Positions 1-6,968 are shown, counted from the stretch's first letter. The stretch: 18,273 nucleotides of DNA from Acidimicrobiia bacterium (GCA_019243595.1 JAFAUA010000317.1:1-18273), one strand, 5' to 3'. Program-made: numbers and translations. Notes: generated by a model from the letters alone, not told the origin.

Positions 1-618
1 GCGTGGATGGGCTCGGCGGTCGGCGATCAGGCCGCTCGTGTAGTCATCCAGTTCCTTCATGCCCCACTCGGCCTCTTCGCGGTGGGCCACCAACTCGATC
101 GACAGCGACCATGCAATCGCATTGATCCAGCGGGCGAAGTCTTCGTGGTCCTCGACCGGCACGCCGAGCACATGGCACATGACCTGGATCGGGTAGTGCT
201 CGGAGACGGCGGCCATGAACTCGCACCGGCCCTGCTGTGCAACCGCCTCGACAAGTGCTTCGAGAATGGCGCGCATGAGCGGACGGTGCCGGTCGACGGC
301 CTTGGGCGTGAAGGCTCCTCGCACGAGGTTGCGGACCCTCGTGTGGTCGTCGCCGTCGATGGCGAGCGGTGTCCGGCACATTCGGTCGTGGACCAGGCCG
401 TCGGTGACGCCCTGCATCTCGATGAACTGCGTCACCGGGCTCCGCAAGCGTCGGTCGGCGAGAAGCGCCTGCACCTGGGCGCGGCCGATGACCACGCCGC
501 CAAAGGCGCTCCGCACCAACCACGACTGGGCGCGGAGCTCGTCGAACAGACCAGAAGGATTGAGGGTGACCTCGACGTCCCCCAGCTCGACGAGCGGAGC
601 CTGATCAAGTGTCCGCAC
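1..618 (-). CDS. Cytochrome P450, N-terminal 206 residues (C-terminus cut off by window edge)
   Basis: Cytochrome P450s are heme monooxygenases; the bacterial soluble type takes electrons from ferredoxin partners. I translated this frame by hand from 618 to 1 and it is open throughout. The C-helix motif DHTRVRNLVRGAFTP (residues about 106-120) is the classic bacterial P450 signature, with the His and Arg that contact the heme propionates. Further on, YPIQVMCHVLGVP matches the conserved segment after the D helix. The I-helix, ExxR and heme-Cys regions lie outside the window. The start is the GTG at 618, which lies 10 nt after the aldehyde dehydrogenase stop, so the two are probably cotranscribed. 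Together they suggest oxidation of an alkyl or terpenoid/sterol-like substrate to an acid, but the substrate cannot be read from this part. Family assignment is firm; subfamily unknown. Confidence 0.9.
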   Translation of the reverse strand, partial: MRTLDQAPLVELGDVEVTLNPSGLFDELRAQSWLVRSAFGGVVIGRAQVQALLADRRLRSPVTQFIEMQGVTDGLVHDRMCRTPLAIDGDDHTRVRNLVRGAFTPKAVDRHRPLMRAILEALVEAVAQQGRCEFMAAVSEHYPIQVMCHVLGVPVEDHEDFARWINAIAWSLSIELVAHREEAEWGMKELDDYTSGLIADRRAHPR

Positions 619-628
619 GAGGCGGCAA

Positions 629-2092
629 TTAACCCTGGACGGGCCAGCCGACCGTCTTGGTCTCGGTGAAGATATCGAGGCCCTCGATTCCGCACTGGCG
701 GCCGAGTCCCGACTGCTTGTAGCCCCCGAAGGGTGCGTCGGCGCCGTACCAGACGCCGCCGTTGAGAGAGAGCGTGCCCGTGCGGATGCGACTGGCGACC
801 CGCTTGGCCCGGTCGAGGTCCTTTGACGTGATCATCCCCGACAAGCCGTACACGCTGTCGTTGGCGATCGCGACGGCGTCGTCCTCGTCGTCGTAGCCGA
901 TGATGACGAGCACGGGACCGAAGATCTCCTCTTGGGCGATCTTCATCGAGTTGTCGACGTTGGCGAACAGCGTGGGCTCGACGAAGAAGCCCTTGTCGAG
1001 GTGACTCGGGATGCCGCCGCCGATGACCAGCGTCGCGCCCTGCTCATTGCCGGACTCGATGTAGCCGAGCACACGCTGGCGCTGCTTCTCGGAGATCAGC
1101 GGTCCCATGAGGTTCGACGCGTCGGTCGGGTCGCCGTAGGTGACGCCTTCGAACGCCGCTCGCGCGCTCTCGACGGCCTCGTCGTAGTGGCTGTTGGGAA
1201 CGAGCATCCGCGTCGTGATCGCACAGCCCTGGCCGGCGTGGAAGCACATGCCCCCGGCGCTCGCCGCTGCGGCGGCGACGTCGACGTCGTCGAGGACCAG
1301 GTTCACGGACTTGCCGCCGCACTCGAGGAAGACACGCTTCATCGTCGCCGACCCGGCTTCCATGATGCGGCGTCCGGTCACTGTCGAGCCCGTGAAGGCC
1401 ACCATGTCGACGTCGGGCGACGTCGTGAGCACTTCGCCGGTGAGGTGGTCCTGCGACGTCACGACGTTGACGACGCCGGGCGGGATGTCGGTGTGCTCGG
1501 CCACGAGGCGGCCGAGGCGCGTGGCGTTGAACGGCGTGTCCGGCGCCGGCTTGATGATGCACGTGTTGCCCATGGCCAGCACGGGCCCGAGCTTGTTGAG
1601 CGTGATCTCGGTGGGGAAGTTCCAGGGCACGATCACGCCGACGACGCCCACCGGCTCCTTCCACACCTCGCGCTCGGTCATGCCCAGGCCGAAGGGGTCC
1701 TTGGGCGGGAGCTTCCTCGACCACGGGAACGTCGCGATGGCGTCGGCCGGCCACAGCAGCGCCTCGGCGAGCGGGCTGTCGAGCTGGGGCCCGTAGGTGG
1801 CGAGGACGGGGCAGCCCACCTCGGCGACGAGCTCGGACCGCAGCTCCTCACGCTCGGACTCGAGCGCCTGTTGCAGCTGCCGCAGGCACGCGGCTCGGAG
1901 GGCGTGGTCGGTGGCCCACGTCGTCGAGTCGAACGCCCGGCGGGCGGCGGCGACGGCGGCCTCCATGTCGGCGGCGTTGCCGTCAGCGACCGGGCCGAGC
2001 ACCTCCTCGGTTGCCGGGTTGACGTTGTCGAAGGTACGGCCGTCGGCCGCGTCGGCCAGCTTGCCGTCGATCAGCATTCGTTGCTCGTTCAC
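629..2092 (-). CDS. NAD(P)-dependent aldehyde dehydrogenase
   Basis: A full-length 487-residue member of the ALDH superfamily, which oxidises an aldehyde to a carboxylic acid with NAD(P)+. Visible motifs in order are PWNFP with the oxyanion Asn (N158), the cofactor Lys in IIKPAP (K181), the FTGSTVTGR Rossmann segment (233-241), the general-base Glu in LECGGK (E257), the catalytic Cys in GQGCAITTR (C290), and EIFGPV near residue 390. All catalytic residues are present. The start is the GTG at 2092; a TACAGT element six bases upstream suggests leaderless transcription. It lies 33 bp downstream of the HTH gene and 10 bp upstream of the P450 gene. The natural reading is that the P450 makes an alcohol or aldehyde that this enzyme finishes. 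The substrate is not determinable from sequence. Confidence 0.95.
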   Translation of the reverse strand: MNEQRMLIDGKLADAADGRTFDNVNPATEEVLGPVADGNAADMEAAVAAARRAFDSTTWATDHALRAACLRQLQQALESEREELRSELVAEVGCPVLATYGPQLDSPLAEALLWPADAIATFPWSRKLPPKDPFGLGMTEREVWKEPVGVVGVIVPWNFPTEITLNKLGPVLAMGNTCIIKPAPDTPFNATRLGRLVAEHTDIPPGVVNVVTSQDHLTGEVLTTSPDVDMVAFTGSTVTGRRIMEAGSATMKRVFLECGGKSVNLVLDDVDVAAAAASAGGMCFHAGQGCAITTRMLVPNSHYDEAVESARAAFEGVTYGDPTDASNLMGPLISEKQRQRVLGYIESGNEQGATLVIGGGIPSHLDKGFFVEPTLFANVDNSMKIAQEEIFGPVLVIIGYDDEDDAVAIANDSVYGLSGMITSKDLDRAKRVASRIRTGTLSLNGGVWYGADAPFGGYKQSGLGRQCGIEGLDIFTETKTVGWPVQG

Positions 2093-2098
2093 GGCGCA

Positions 2099-2104
2099 AC
2101 TGTA
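2099..2104 (-). promoter_or_regulatory. Candidate -10 (TACAGT) of a leaderless promoter for aldehyde dehydrogenase
   Basis: On the minus strand TACAGT is followed by six bases and then the GTG start at 2092. This matches the TANNNT spacing seen in front of several other genes here. No Shine-Dalgarno sequence fits between. No clear -35 is visible. Assignment is by pattern only. Confidence 0.5.
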
Positions 2105-2125
2105 CGCACGCCGAACCGTGACGAC

Positions 2126-2470
2126 CTAGGTGGTGGTGCTCTCCCCGAGCATCGCCTGCACATGGTCGAGCGAGACGCCGATCAGGTCGGCGATCTCCTG
2201 TTGCTTGAGGCCCTCGCCCACCAGGCAGCGGGCCTCCTCGCGGCGGAAGCGGCCGCCGACCTCGTTGAGCAGCGCCATGCTCTGGCCCAGGACGTCAACG
2301 ATCAGCGGCCGCTCCTCGGTGGAGAGCACCTGTTCCCACGTGTAGCCCTGTGCCCGGAGCGACTCGATCTGCTTGGCCCTCGTCCGCACGTAGTCGGCGC
2401 GTTCGACGTTGGCGTCGAGCACCTTCAGCAGCGCCCGCAATGCCTTGATCGCGGGGTCCGGCTCGGTCAT
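2126..2470 (-). CDS. Small helix-turn-helix protein of unknown function
   Basis: A 114-residue protein, almost entirely helical by composition. Residues about 5-75 are rich in charged residues and Leu and may form a helical bundle or coiled coil. Residues about 80-108 (FRREEARCLVGEGLKQQEIADLIGVSLDHVQAML) read as a helix-turn-helix, with the EGLKQQEIADLIGVS pattern typical of DNA-binding or sigma-like HTHs. I know no function for it; it resembles small hypothetical proteins of actinobacteria from memory only. The ATG at 2470 is preceded by TAGGCT with a six-base spacer, so the mRNA is probably leaderless. It is divergent from exonuclease III (24 bp apart) and upstream of the ALDH-P450 pair, so it could regulate either, or be an unrelated nucleoid or DNA-repair-linked protein. 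Confidence 0.75.
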   Translation of the reverse strand: MTEPDPAIKALRALLKVLDANVERADYVRTRAKQIESLRAQGYTWEQVLSTEERPLIVDVLGQSMALLNEVGGRFRREEARCLVGEGLKQQEIADLIGVSLDHVQAMLGESTTT

Positions 2471-2476
2471 TTCCGA

Positions 2477-2486
2477 AGCCTAGGCT
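2477..2486. promoter_or_regulatory. Palindromic AGCCTAGGCT: candidate shared -10 for two divergent leaderless genes
   Basis: The start codons of the HTH gene (2470, minus) and exonuclease III (2495, plus) are separated by 24 bp. In the gap is the perfect palindrome AGCCTAGGCT. Read on the plus strand it gives TAGGCT (2481-2486) eight bases before ATG. Read on the minus strand it gives TAGGCT (2482-2477) six bases before ATG. Both fit the local TANNNT leaderless pattern. It could alternatively be a repressor operator for the HTH protein. Confidence 0.55.
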
Positions 2487-2494
2487 CCGATCAC

Positions 2495-3271
2495 ATGCGG
2501 ATCGCGACTTGGAACGTCAACTCCCTCAACAAGCGGATGCCCCGGATCGAGGAGTGGCTGGCGTACGCCGAGCCCGACGTCCTGTGTCTCCAGGAGACCA
2601 AGCTCACCGACGCCAACTTCCCGGCGATGGCGTTCGCGGCCCTCGGCTACGAGTCTGCCCACTGCGGTCAGGGTCAGTGGAATGGCGTGGCCATCCTCAG
2701 CCGGGTCGGCCTCGACGACGTCGTCGCCGGCTTCACCGACCAAGCGGAGGAGGAGGTCACCGAGGCCCGCCTGTTGTGGGCGACGTGCAAGGGCGTGCGC
2801 GTCCTCAGCGTGTACGTCCCCAACGGCCGCCTCGTCGGGAGCGAGCACTACGAGGCCAAGCTCGTGTGGCTCGACCGGCTGCGCCGGGGGATTGAGCAGG
2901 TGTGCGACCCGAACGAGGCGTTCGTCATGTGCGGCGACTTCAACATCGCGCCCGATGACAGGGACGTCTGGGACCCGGCGAAGGTCAACGGCGGTACCCA
3001 CGTGAGCGAACCCGAGCGCGAGGAGCTCCGCAGGCTCGAGCAGTGGGGACTGGTCGACGTGTTCCGCACCCTCTACGACGACGACCGGCTGTACAGCTAC
3101 TGGGACTACCGCGCCGGCGACTTTCACCAGCATCGCGGGATGCGCATCGATCTGGAGCTGGCGACCAAGCCCCTCGCCGAAACCGCGACGTATGCCCTCA
3201 TCGACCGCTTCGCGCGCAAGGGCAAGAGCCCGTCGGACCACGCGCCGATGTTGGTCGACTTCGACCTGTAA
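2495..3271 (+). CDS. xth: Exodeoxyribonuclease III (ExoIII/AP endonuclease family)
   Basis: A 258-residue Mg-dependent exonuclease and apurinic endonuclease of base excision repair, of normal family length. Visible active-site motifs are WNVNS (N7/N9), LQETK (E34), SVYVPNG (Y107), GDFNIAP (D148, N150), WDYR near residue 203, RIDLEL near residue 217, and the terminal SDHAP (D248, H249). All are intact. The start is the ATG at 2495, since the protein aligns with the family from its first residue (MRIATWNVNS). The same frame stays open far upstream, but that part lies antisense to aldehyde dehydrogenase and is not coding. The gene is divergent from the HTH protein, and its TAA (3269-3271) directly abuts the stop of the convergent sigma-like gene. 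Confidence 0.96.
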   Translation: MRIATWNVNSLNKRMPRIEEWLAYAEPDVLCLQETKLTDANFPAMAFAALGYESAHCGQGQWNGVAILSRVGLDDVVAGFTDQAEEEVTEARLLWATCKGVRVLSVYVPNGRLVGSEHYEAKLVWLDRLRRGIEQVCDPNEAFVMCGDFNIAPDDRDVWDPAKVNGGTHVSEPEREELRRLEQWGLVDVFRTLYDDDRLYSYWDYRAGDFHQHRGMRIDLELATKPLAETATYALIDRFARKGKSPSDHAPMLVDFDL

Positions 3272-3568
3272 CTAGCGCAGTTCAGTACGGAGCTTGGCCA
3301 GACCGGTGCCAAGCGCGTCACGAAGTTCGGCGCGGGGCAGGCCCATCTCGGCGTGCAGCTCCTTCATGGTGCGCGGCTGGCGACCCTCGAGGCCGTAGTG
3401 GCCGCAGATCACCGCGCGTTCGAGGGGGTCGAGATGGTCGAACAGCTGTGTGGGTGCGGCCCGTAGGCAGAGGGTCTCGTCATCGGTTGTTGCGTCGAGG
3501 TCGACCGTCTCGCCCACTGTGTCCGGATACGGCCACCCCTCATCGTTCGGCCAGAGGAACGAGCTCAT
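3272..3568 (-). CDS. 98-residue protein with a stand-alone sigma-70 region 4-like domain
   Basis: Residues about 42-98 (from LFDHLDPLERAVICGHYGLEG to the end) match the layout of sigma-70 region 4: a helix with the LDPLERAVI pattern, the loop GLEGRQPRT, then the HTH MKELHAEMGLPRAELRDAL, ending in the GLAKLR helix. Region 4 binds the -35 element and the RNA polymerase beta flap. There is no region 2, so the protein cannot recognise or melt a -10 itself. The first 40 residues are acidic (DLDATTDDETL) and loosely recall the region 3.2 linker of group 1/2 sigmas. It ends the uvrD2-DUF2505 run, 31 bp after the DUF2505 stop. Possible roles are a two-part sigma subunit, an anti-sigma or co-activator, or a degenerate sigma remnant. 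The domain match is fairly sure; the role is inference. Confidence 0.75.
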   Translation of the reverse strand: MSSFLWPNDEGWPYPDTVGETVDLDATTDDETLCLRAAPTQLFDHLDPLERAVICGHYGLEGRQPRTMKELHAEMGLPRAELRDALGTGLAKLRTELR

Positions 3569-3599
3569 GCAACCGTTGTCGCGCCTGGCGGGCGTCCCG

Positions 3600-4100
3600 T
3601 CAACCGGCGGGGTGTGCTTTCAGCCACTCGTCCAAGAGTTCCGCCTCGCGCTGCATGCGGCTGCGAAGACCGGGCAGGATCAGGCCTTCGGCGCGGTTTC
3701 CGAAAAGTGGCACCTTGATCTTCAGCTCGCCGTCGATGACGCGCTGCGTCGTCGCCTCACCGGCCTGAGTGACTTGCATGGCGCCGCCGCACTGGAACCG
3801 GTCGGCGTGCACTTTCGGCATAACAGTGAACGTCGTGCGATGCGTCGAGCGATCGAGTTTCGTCTCCTGCACCCATGACACGTCGCCGGAGCGAAGCACC
3901 CGGCGCGCCAACGAGTCGAGACTTCCCGTGTAGTGGTAGCTGACCCGCAGCGTGACGATGTCGCCGTTCTCCTGGCGGCTCAGCACCTCCGGCGGCCCGA
4001 CGTCGGGCAGCCGGGTGCTTTCGAGGAACTCAGGATTGACCATCGCCGCCTCGACAGCGTCGAGCGGTGCAGAGAAAGTGTGCTCGAGGTGGAACTTCAC
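3600..4100 (-). CDS. DUF2505 family protein (SRPBCC-like fold)
   Basis: A 166-residue protein beginning MKFHLEHTFSAPLDAVEAAM. This is the typical first strand and helix of the polyketide-cyclase/START-like (SRPBCC) ligand-binding fold, and the pattern fits DUF2505 proteins of actinobacteria. The segment VTLRVSYHYTGSL and the closing helix (LRSRMQREAELLDEWL) fit that fold. No catalytic residues are known for the family; a hydrophobic ligand is plausible. The start is a GTG at 4100, 26 bp after the uvrD2 stop, with no strong Shine-Dalgarno sequence. Cotranscription with uvrD2 and the sigma-like protein is likely from spacing. No signal peptide, so it is probably cytosolic. Confidence 0.8.
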   Translation of the reverse strand: MKFHLEHTFSAPLDAVEAAMVNPEFLESTRLPDVGPPEVLSRQENGDIVTLRVSYHYTGSLDSLARRVLRSGDVSWVQETKLDRSTHRTTFTVMPKVHADRFQCGGAMQVTQAGEATTQRVIDGELKIKVPLFGNRAEGLILPGLRSRMQREAELLDEWLKAHPAG

Positions 4101-4126
4101 GCGTCAGAGTGTTGCCGACGCGAGCC

Positions 4127-6133
4127 CTACGACGCGGCGGCGCCCGCGAGAACGGCGAGCACGGCGTCGCCGTAGCGCTCGGCCTTGACCGGCCCCAGTC
4201 CGGGAACGGCCAGCAACCCGCTGCGGTCGCGCGGCTTGGCCTCGGCGAGGGCGGCGAGGGTCGTGTCGTGGAAGATGACGTAGGCGGGGACGCCGGAACG
4301 CTTGGCGGTGGCCGCTCTCCATGACTTCAGGGCTTCGAACAGGGCCGGGTCGGCGCGGTCGAGCAGTGCTCGGACGTCAGACGGGCGTCGCGCTGCCGCG
4401 GTCCGCAGCTGCCGGCGGCCGTCGTCGAGGAACCGGCGCCAGTCGCCCGGCGCACCCTCGTTCCCCGCCTTCACCGCGGCCTCGATGGCGGGCAGATAGG
4501 CCGACGGCGAGCGCGTGAGCGTGCGCGCGCCGAACGTCCGCCGCTCGGCCCACGAGCAGTGCAGCTCTTGCTCGGCGCGCGTGACCGCGACGTAAAGGAG
4601 CCGCCGCTCTTCGGCGCGGGCGGCGGGAGTGTCGGCTTGGGAGATAGGGACCAGGCCGCGCTCGAGGCCGGCCACGAACACAACCGGCCATTCGAGGCCC
4701 TTCGACGCGTGGAACGTTGCCAGCTCGACCACGTTTCCGTGGCGGGCCGGCTCGTCGCCGCCGACGGTGGCCCGCAGCCACGAGAAGAAGCCGTCGATGG
4801 TGGCGGCCTGGTCGAGCGCACTGTGCTCGCGGGCGAGGCGAACGAGACCCTCGAGACGCTGGCGGTGGTCGCCCTCGGCCTCCGACGCCATCTCCTCGAG
4901 GTCGGCGATGGCGGGGGCGACCGGGCTCGTGGCGGGCAGACGGCGGAGGTCGTTCAGCGCTTGCCGCACGTCGGGCTGGCTGAGGAAGGAGCCTTCGCCG
5001 CGGACGCGGTGGGGGACGCCGGCCGCCGTGCACGCCTCCTCGAACACAAGCAGCTGGGCGTTGGTGCGGGTGAGCACCGCCATCGCCGACCACGGGAGCG
5101 CCGTGCCCTGGCGGCGACGCATCGCTCGCACGATGGCGCGCGCCTCGTCGCGTTCGCTGGCCCAGCTGCGCACCGACGGCGTCTGCCCCGCGGGTCGGTT
5201 GGCGCGCAGCGGCTTCGATCGGGTCGGGCCTCCGGTGTTGCCGTTGAGCACGGCGTCGGCGACGGCGAGGATCTGGGGCGACGAGCGGTAGTTGTCCTCG
5301 AGGCGGACGACCTCGGCGCCGGGGAACCGCTCGCCGAAGTCGGTGAGGTAGCGGGCGTCGGCGCCGTTCCAGCCGAAAATGGCCTGGTTCGGGTCTCCGA
5401 CGACGCACAGGTCCTGGCGGTCACCGCGCCACCCCTCGAGCAGCCGGAACTGCACAGGGTTGACGTCCTGGAACTCGTCGACGAACAGGTGGCGGAACCG
5501 CCAGCGCTGGCTGGCCGCGAAAGCGTCGTCGGTGTGCAGAGCGCGGGCGCAGAGCAGCAGCAGATCCTCGAAGTCGACGACGCCCCGGCGACGCTTCTCC
5601 TCTTCGTAGCGCTCGTAGAGCGACGCCACGACCGCGAATGGGAGGGGAGGCTTGCGGCCCGCACCGGCCGCCTCCGCTTCGTAGTGGGACGGCTCCACGA
5701 AGCGGGCTTTTGCCCATTCGATCTCGTTGGCCAAATCGGCAGGCTGCACACCGGCGCTGCGGTGGGCGGCGAGCAGCGGGGCGAGGAGACGGACCTTGCG
5801 GTCGACCAGAGCAGGCGAGCGCTCGTTGCGATCGGCCCAGCGCCGGCGCAACTGGGCGTAGGCGATGGCGTGGAAGGTGCCGGCTGCCACCTGGTCGCGG
5901 ACCCCGAGTGTGGACAGCCTGGAGGACAGTTCGCCTGCGGCCTTGCGCGTGAATGTGAGGGCGAGCACATGGCGCGGGTCGGCGCTGCCCTCGGCGACCC
6001 GCCACGCGATGCGGCGCGTGAGGACGCGCGTCTTGCCCGAGCCGGCGCCGGCCAGGATGCACAGCGGCGCCGCGTTGGTGGTCACCGCCCGTCGCTGGGC
6101 GTCGTTCAGCCCCTCCAACAGCCGATCCTCCAT
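4127..6133 (-). CDS. uvrD2: UvrD2-type superfamily 1 DNA helicase with C-terminal HRDC domain
   Basis: A 668-residue 3'-5' SF1A helicase. Visible motifs are the Q-motif (LNDAQRRAV, about 9-17), Walker A AGAGSGKT (28-35), Walker B VDEFQD, motif III GDPNQAIFGW, motif IV DNYRSS, motif V FHASKGLEW, and motif VI LLYVAVTRAEQE. The last 70 residues (RALLDRADPALFEALKSWR onward) form an HRDC domain ending in the helix-hairpin-like GLGPVKAERYG. Helicase plus HRDC is the layout of mycobacterial UvrD2. The mycobacterial protein also has a tetracysteine motif between these domains; here that linker has no Cys pairs at all. The start is the ATG at 6133, just before the Q-motif, with TACGGT seven bases upstream. 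The longer open frame upstream is antisense to the HAD gene. It leads a probable operon with DUF2505 and the sigma-like protein. Confidence 0.93.
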   Translation of the reverse strand: MEDRLLEGLNDAQRRAVTTNAAPLCILAGAGSGKTRVLTRRIAWRVAEGSADPRHVLALTFTRKAAGELSSRLSTLGVRDQVAAGTFHAIAYAQLRRRWADRNERSPALVDRKVRLLAPLLAAHRSAGVQPADLANEIEWAKARFVEPSHYEAEAAGAGRKPPLPFAVVASLYERYEEEKRRRGVVDFEDLLLLCARALHTDDAFAASQRWRFRHLFVDEFQDVNPVQFRLLEGWRGDRQDLCVVGDPNQAIFGWNGADARYLTDFGERFPGAEVVRLEDNYRSSPQILAVADAVLNGNTGGPTRSKPLRANRPAGQTPSVRSWASERDEARAIVRAMRRRQGTALPWSAMAVLTRTNAQLLVFEEACTAAGVPHRVRGEGSFLSQPDVRQALNDLRRLPATSPVAPAIADLEEMASEAEGDHRQRLEGLVRLAREHSALDQAATIDGFFSWLRATVGGDEPARHGNVVELATFHASKGLEWPVVFVAGLERGLVPISQADTPAARAEERRLLYVAVTRAEQELHCSWAERRTFGARTLTRSPSAYLPAIEAAVKAGNEGAPGDWRRFLDDGRRQLRTAAARRPSDVRALLDRADPALFEALKSWRAATAKRSGVPAYVIFHDTTLAALAEAKPRDRSGLLAVPGLGPVKAERYGDAVLAVLAGAAAS

Positions 6134-6140
6134 GGAGTCG

Positions 6141-6146
6141 ACCGTA
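6141..6146 (-). promoter_or_regulatory. Candidate -10 (TACGGT) of a leaderless promoter for uvrD2
   Basis: On the minus strand TACGGT is followed by CGACTCC and then the ATG at 6133. The seven-base spacing suits transcription starting at or next to the start codon. A TTGTCA lies upstream at 6163-6158 but only 11 bp from this element, too close for a normal -35. Confidence 0.5.
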
Positions 6147-6183
6147 ACGACGGGGTATGACAAGAACGCGGATCCCCGCGGAC

Positions 6184-6256
6184 GCGGAACGGCCCCAAGT
6201 AGCCATCCGGCAGGGTGCCGTCCGGTCTCCTCGGGGCCGTGCCCGCACCGTTCCGC
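6184..6256. repeat. Nested inverted repeat in the uvrD2 / HAD divergent region
   Basis: An outer arm GCGGAACGG (6184-6192) pairs perfectly with CCGTTCCGC (6248-6256). Inside it GGCCCC (6191-6196, sharing two bases with the outer arm) can pair with GGGGCC (6233-6238). A further small hairpin, CGGCA-GGG-TGCCG, sits in the centre near 6208-6220. The 255-bp gap (6134-6388) otherwise holds only the two candidate -10 elements. It could be an operator, a cis-acting RNA on either strand, or a terminator-like barrier; no T-tract follows on either side. Confidence 0.55.
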
Positions 6257-6375
6257 TTGCGCACCAACCGGGGAGTGGCCTGGGGCCGATCCGCCGGGGT
6301 CCGTGCGAAGCGGTGCACTCGCATCTTTGGCGCCCTCAGCCGATCCGTCAAGGATTTCGTGTCGTACCCCCTCTG

Positions 6376-6381
6376 TATCCT
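6376..6381 (+). promoter_or_regulatory. Candidate -10 (TATCCT) of a leaderless promoter for the HAD gene
   Basis: TATCCT is followed by seven bases (TTGGATC) and then the GTG at 6389. It supports the GTG rather than an upstream ATG as the start. No convincing -35 is visible. Confidence 0.5.
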
Positions 6382-6388
6382 TTGGATC

Positions 6389-6961
6389 GTGCTCTGTGGT
6401 CTCGATCTCGACGGTGTGCTGTGCGACCTGGGTCCGCCCGTGGCCGCCCGCATCGCCCGCCGGTTCGGAGTCGCCACGCACCCCTCGGCGTGGACCCGCT
6501 ACGACCTGCGCCTTCTCGACCTCGGCCTTCCCCGCGAACCGTTCCACGCCTTCCTCGACGAGACGTTCGGTGATCCGGCGCTGTACACCGAGGCCCTGCC
6601 CACCGACGGGGCGGCGTTCGGCGTGGCTGCGCTCCGATCCGCTGGGTGGCGCATCGTCGGCATCACCGCCCGCCCCGCGCACCTGACCGACGTCACCGTC
6701 GACTGGCTCGCCGAGCACGGCATGGCGCTCGACGACGTCCACCACACGGCGCTCGGCACTAAGGCCGACGTGGCGCGGCGCCTCGGCGTGCGCGCCACCG
6801 TCGAGGACAACCCGGGCGAAGCAGAGCTGCTGGCCGACGTGTGCGAGTCGTGGCTGCTCGACCGTCCGTACAACCGGCACGACGCGCTTCGCCGGGCCCG
6901 CCGCCTGCAGTCGTGGGACGACGCGGTCGGGCGCCTCTGTCAGCTCGAGCTGTTCGCGTAA
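6389..6961 (+). CDS. HAD-superfamily 5'-nucleotidase-like phosphatase (NT5C type)
   Basis: A 190-residue HAD hydrolase. Motif I is LDLDGVL at the very N-terminus (nucleophile D6, acid/base D8). Motif II is GITARP (T93). The conserved Lys is probably in LGTKADV (K125), and motif III/IV is VEDNPGE (E139-D140). The late segment LLDRPYNRH is a hallmark of the pyrimidine 5'(3')-deoxyribonucleotidase/NT5C-like family, which dephosphorylates nucleoside monophosphates; the actual substrate is not proven. The start is the GTG at 6389, because motif I must lie close to the N-terminus and TATCCT sits seven bases before it. The in-frame ATG at 6215 would add 58 unlike residues across the inverted repeat. 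Cytosolic. The double-ACT gene follows 15 bp downstream. Confidence 0.82.
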   Translation: MLCGLDLDGVLCDLGPPVAARIARRFGVATHPSAWTRYDLRLLDLGLPREPFHAFLDETFGDPALYTEALPTDGAAFGVAALRSAGWRIVGITARPAHLTDVTVDWLAEHGMALDDVHHTALGTKADVARRLGVRATVEDNPGEAELLADVCESWLLDRPYNRHDALRRARRLQSWDDAVGRLCQLELFA

Positions 6962-6962
6962 C

Positions 6963-6968
6963 TAGCTT
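6963..6968 (+). promoter_or_regulatory. Candidate -10 (TAGCTT) for the double-ACT gene
   Basis: TAGCTT starts one base after the TAA stop of the HAD gene and lies eight bases before the GTG at 6977. The spacing matches the other leaderless candidates, so the ACT gene may have its own start site besides read-through. Confidence 0.45.

Noticed and set aside
7..669. Plus-strand open frame opposite the P450
   Set aside because: The minus strand encodes clear P450 motifs; this frame is its shadow.
932..2494. Long upstream extension of the exonuclease III frame
   Set aside because: It is antisense to aldehyde dehydrogenase, has no homology and has a composition typical of a GC-rich shadow frame; the family N-terminus begins at 2495.
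4559..6160. Long plus-strand open frame opposite uvrD2
   Set aside because: It reads as the complement of the helicase codons, with no recognisable domain.
6158..6163. TTGTCA (minus strand) as -35 for uvrD2
   Set aside because: Only 11 bp from the candidate -10, too short for sigma-70 spacing.
6134..6880. N-terminal extension of the uvrD2 frame
   Set aside because: It is antisense to the HAD gene and lies before the helicase Q-motif; the ATG at 6133 fits the family.
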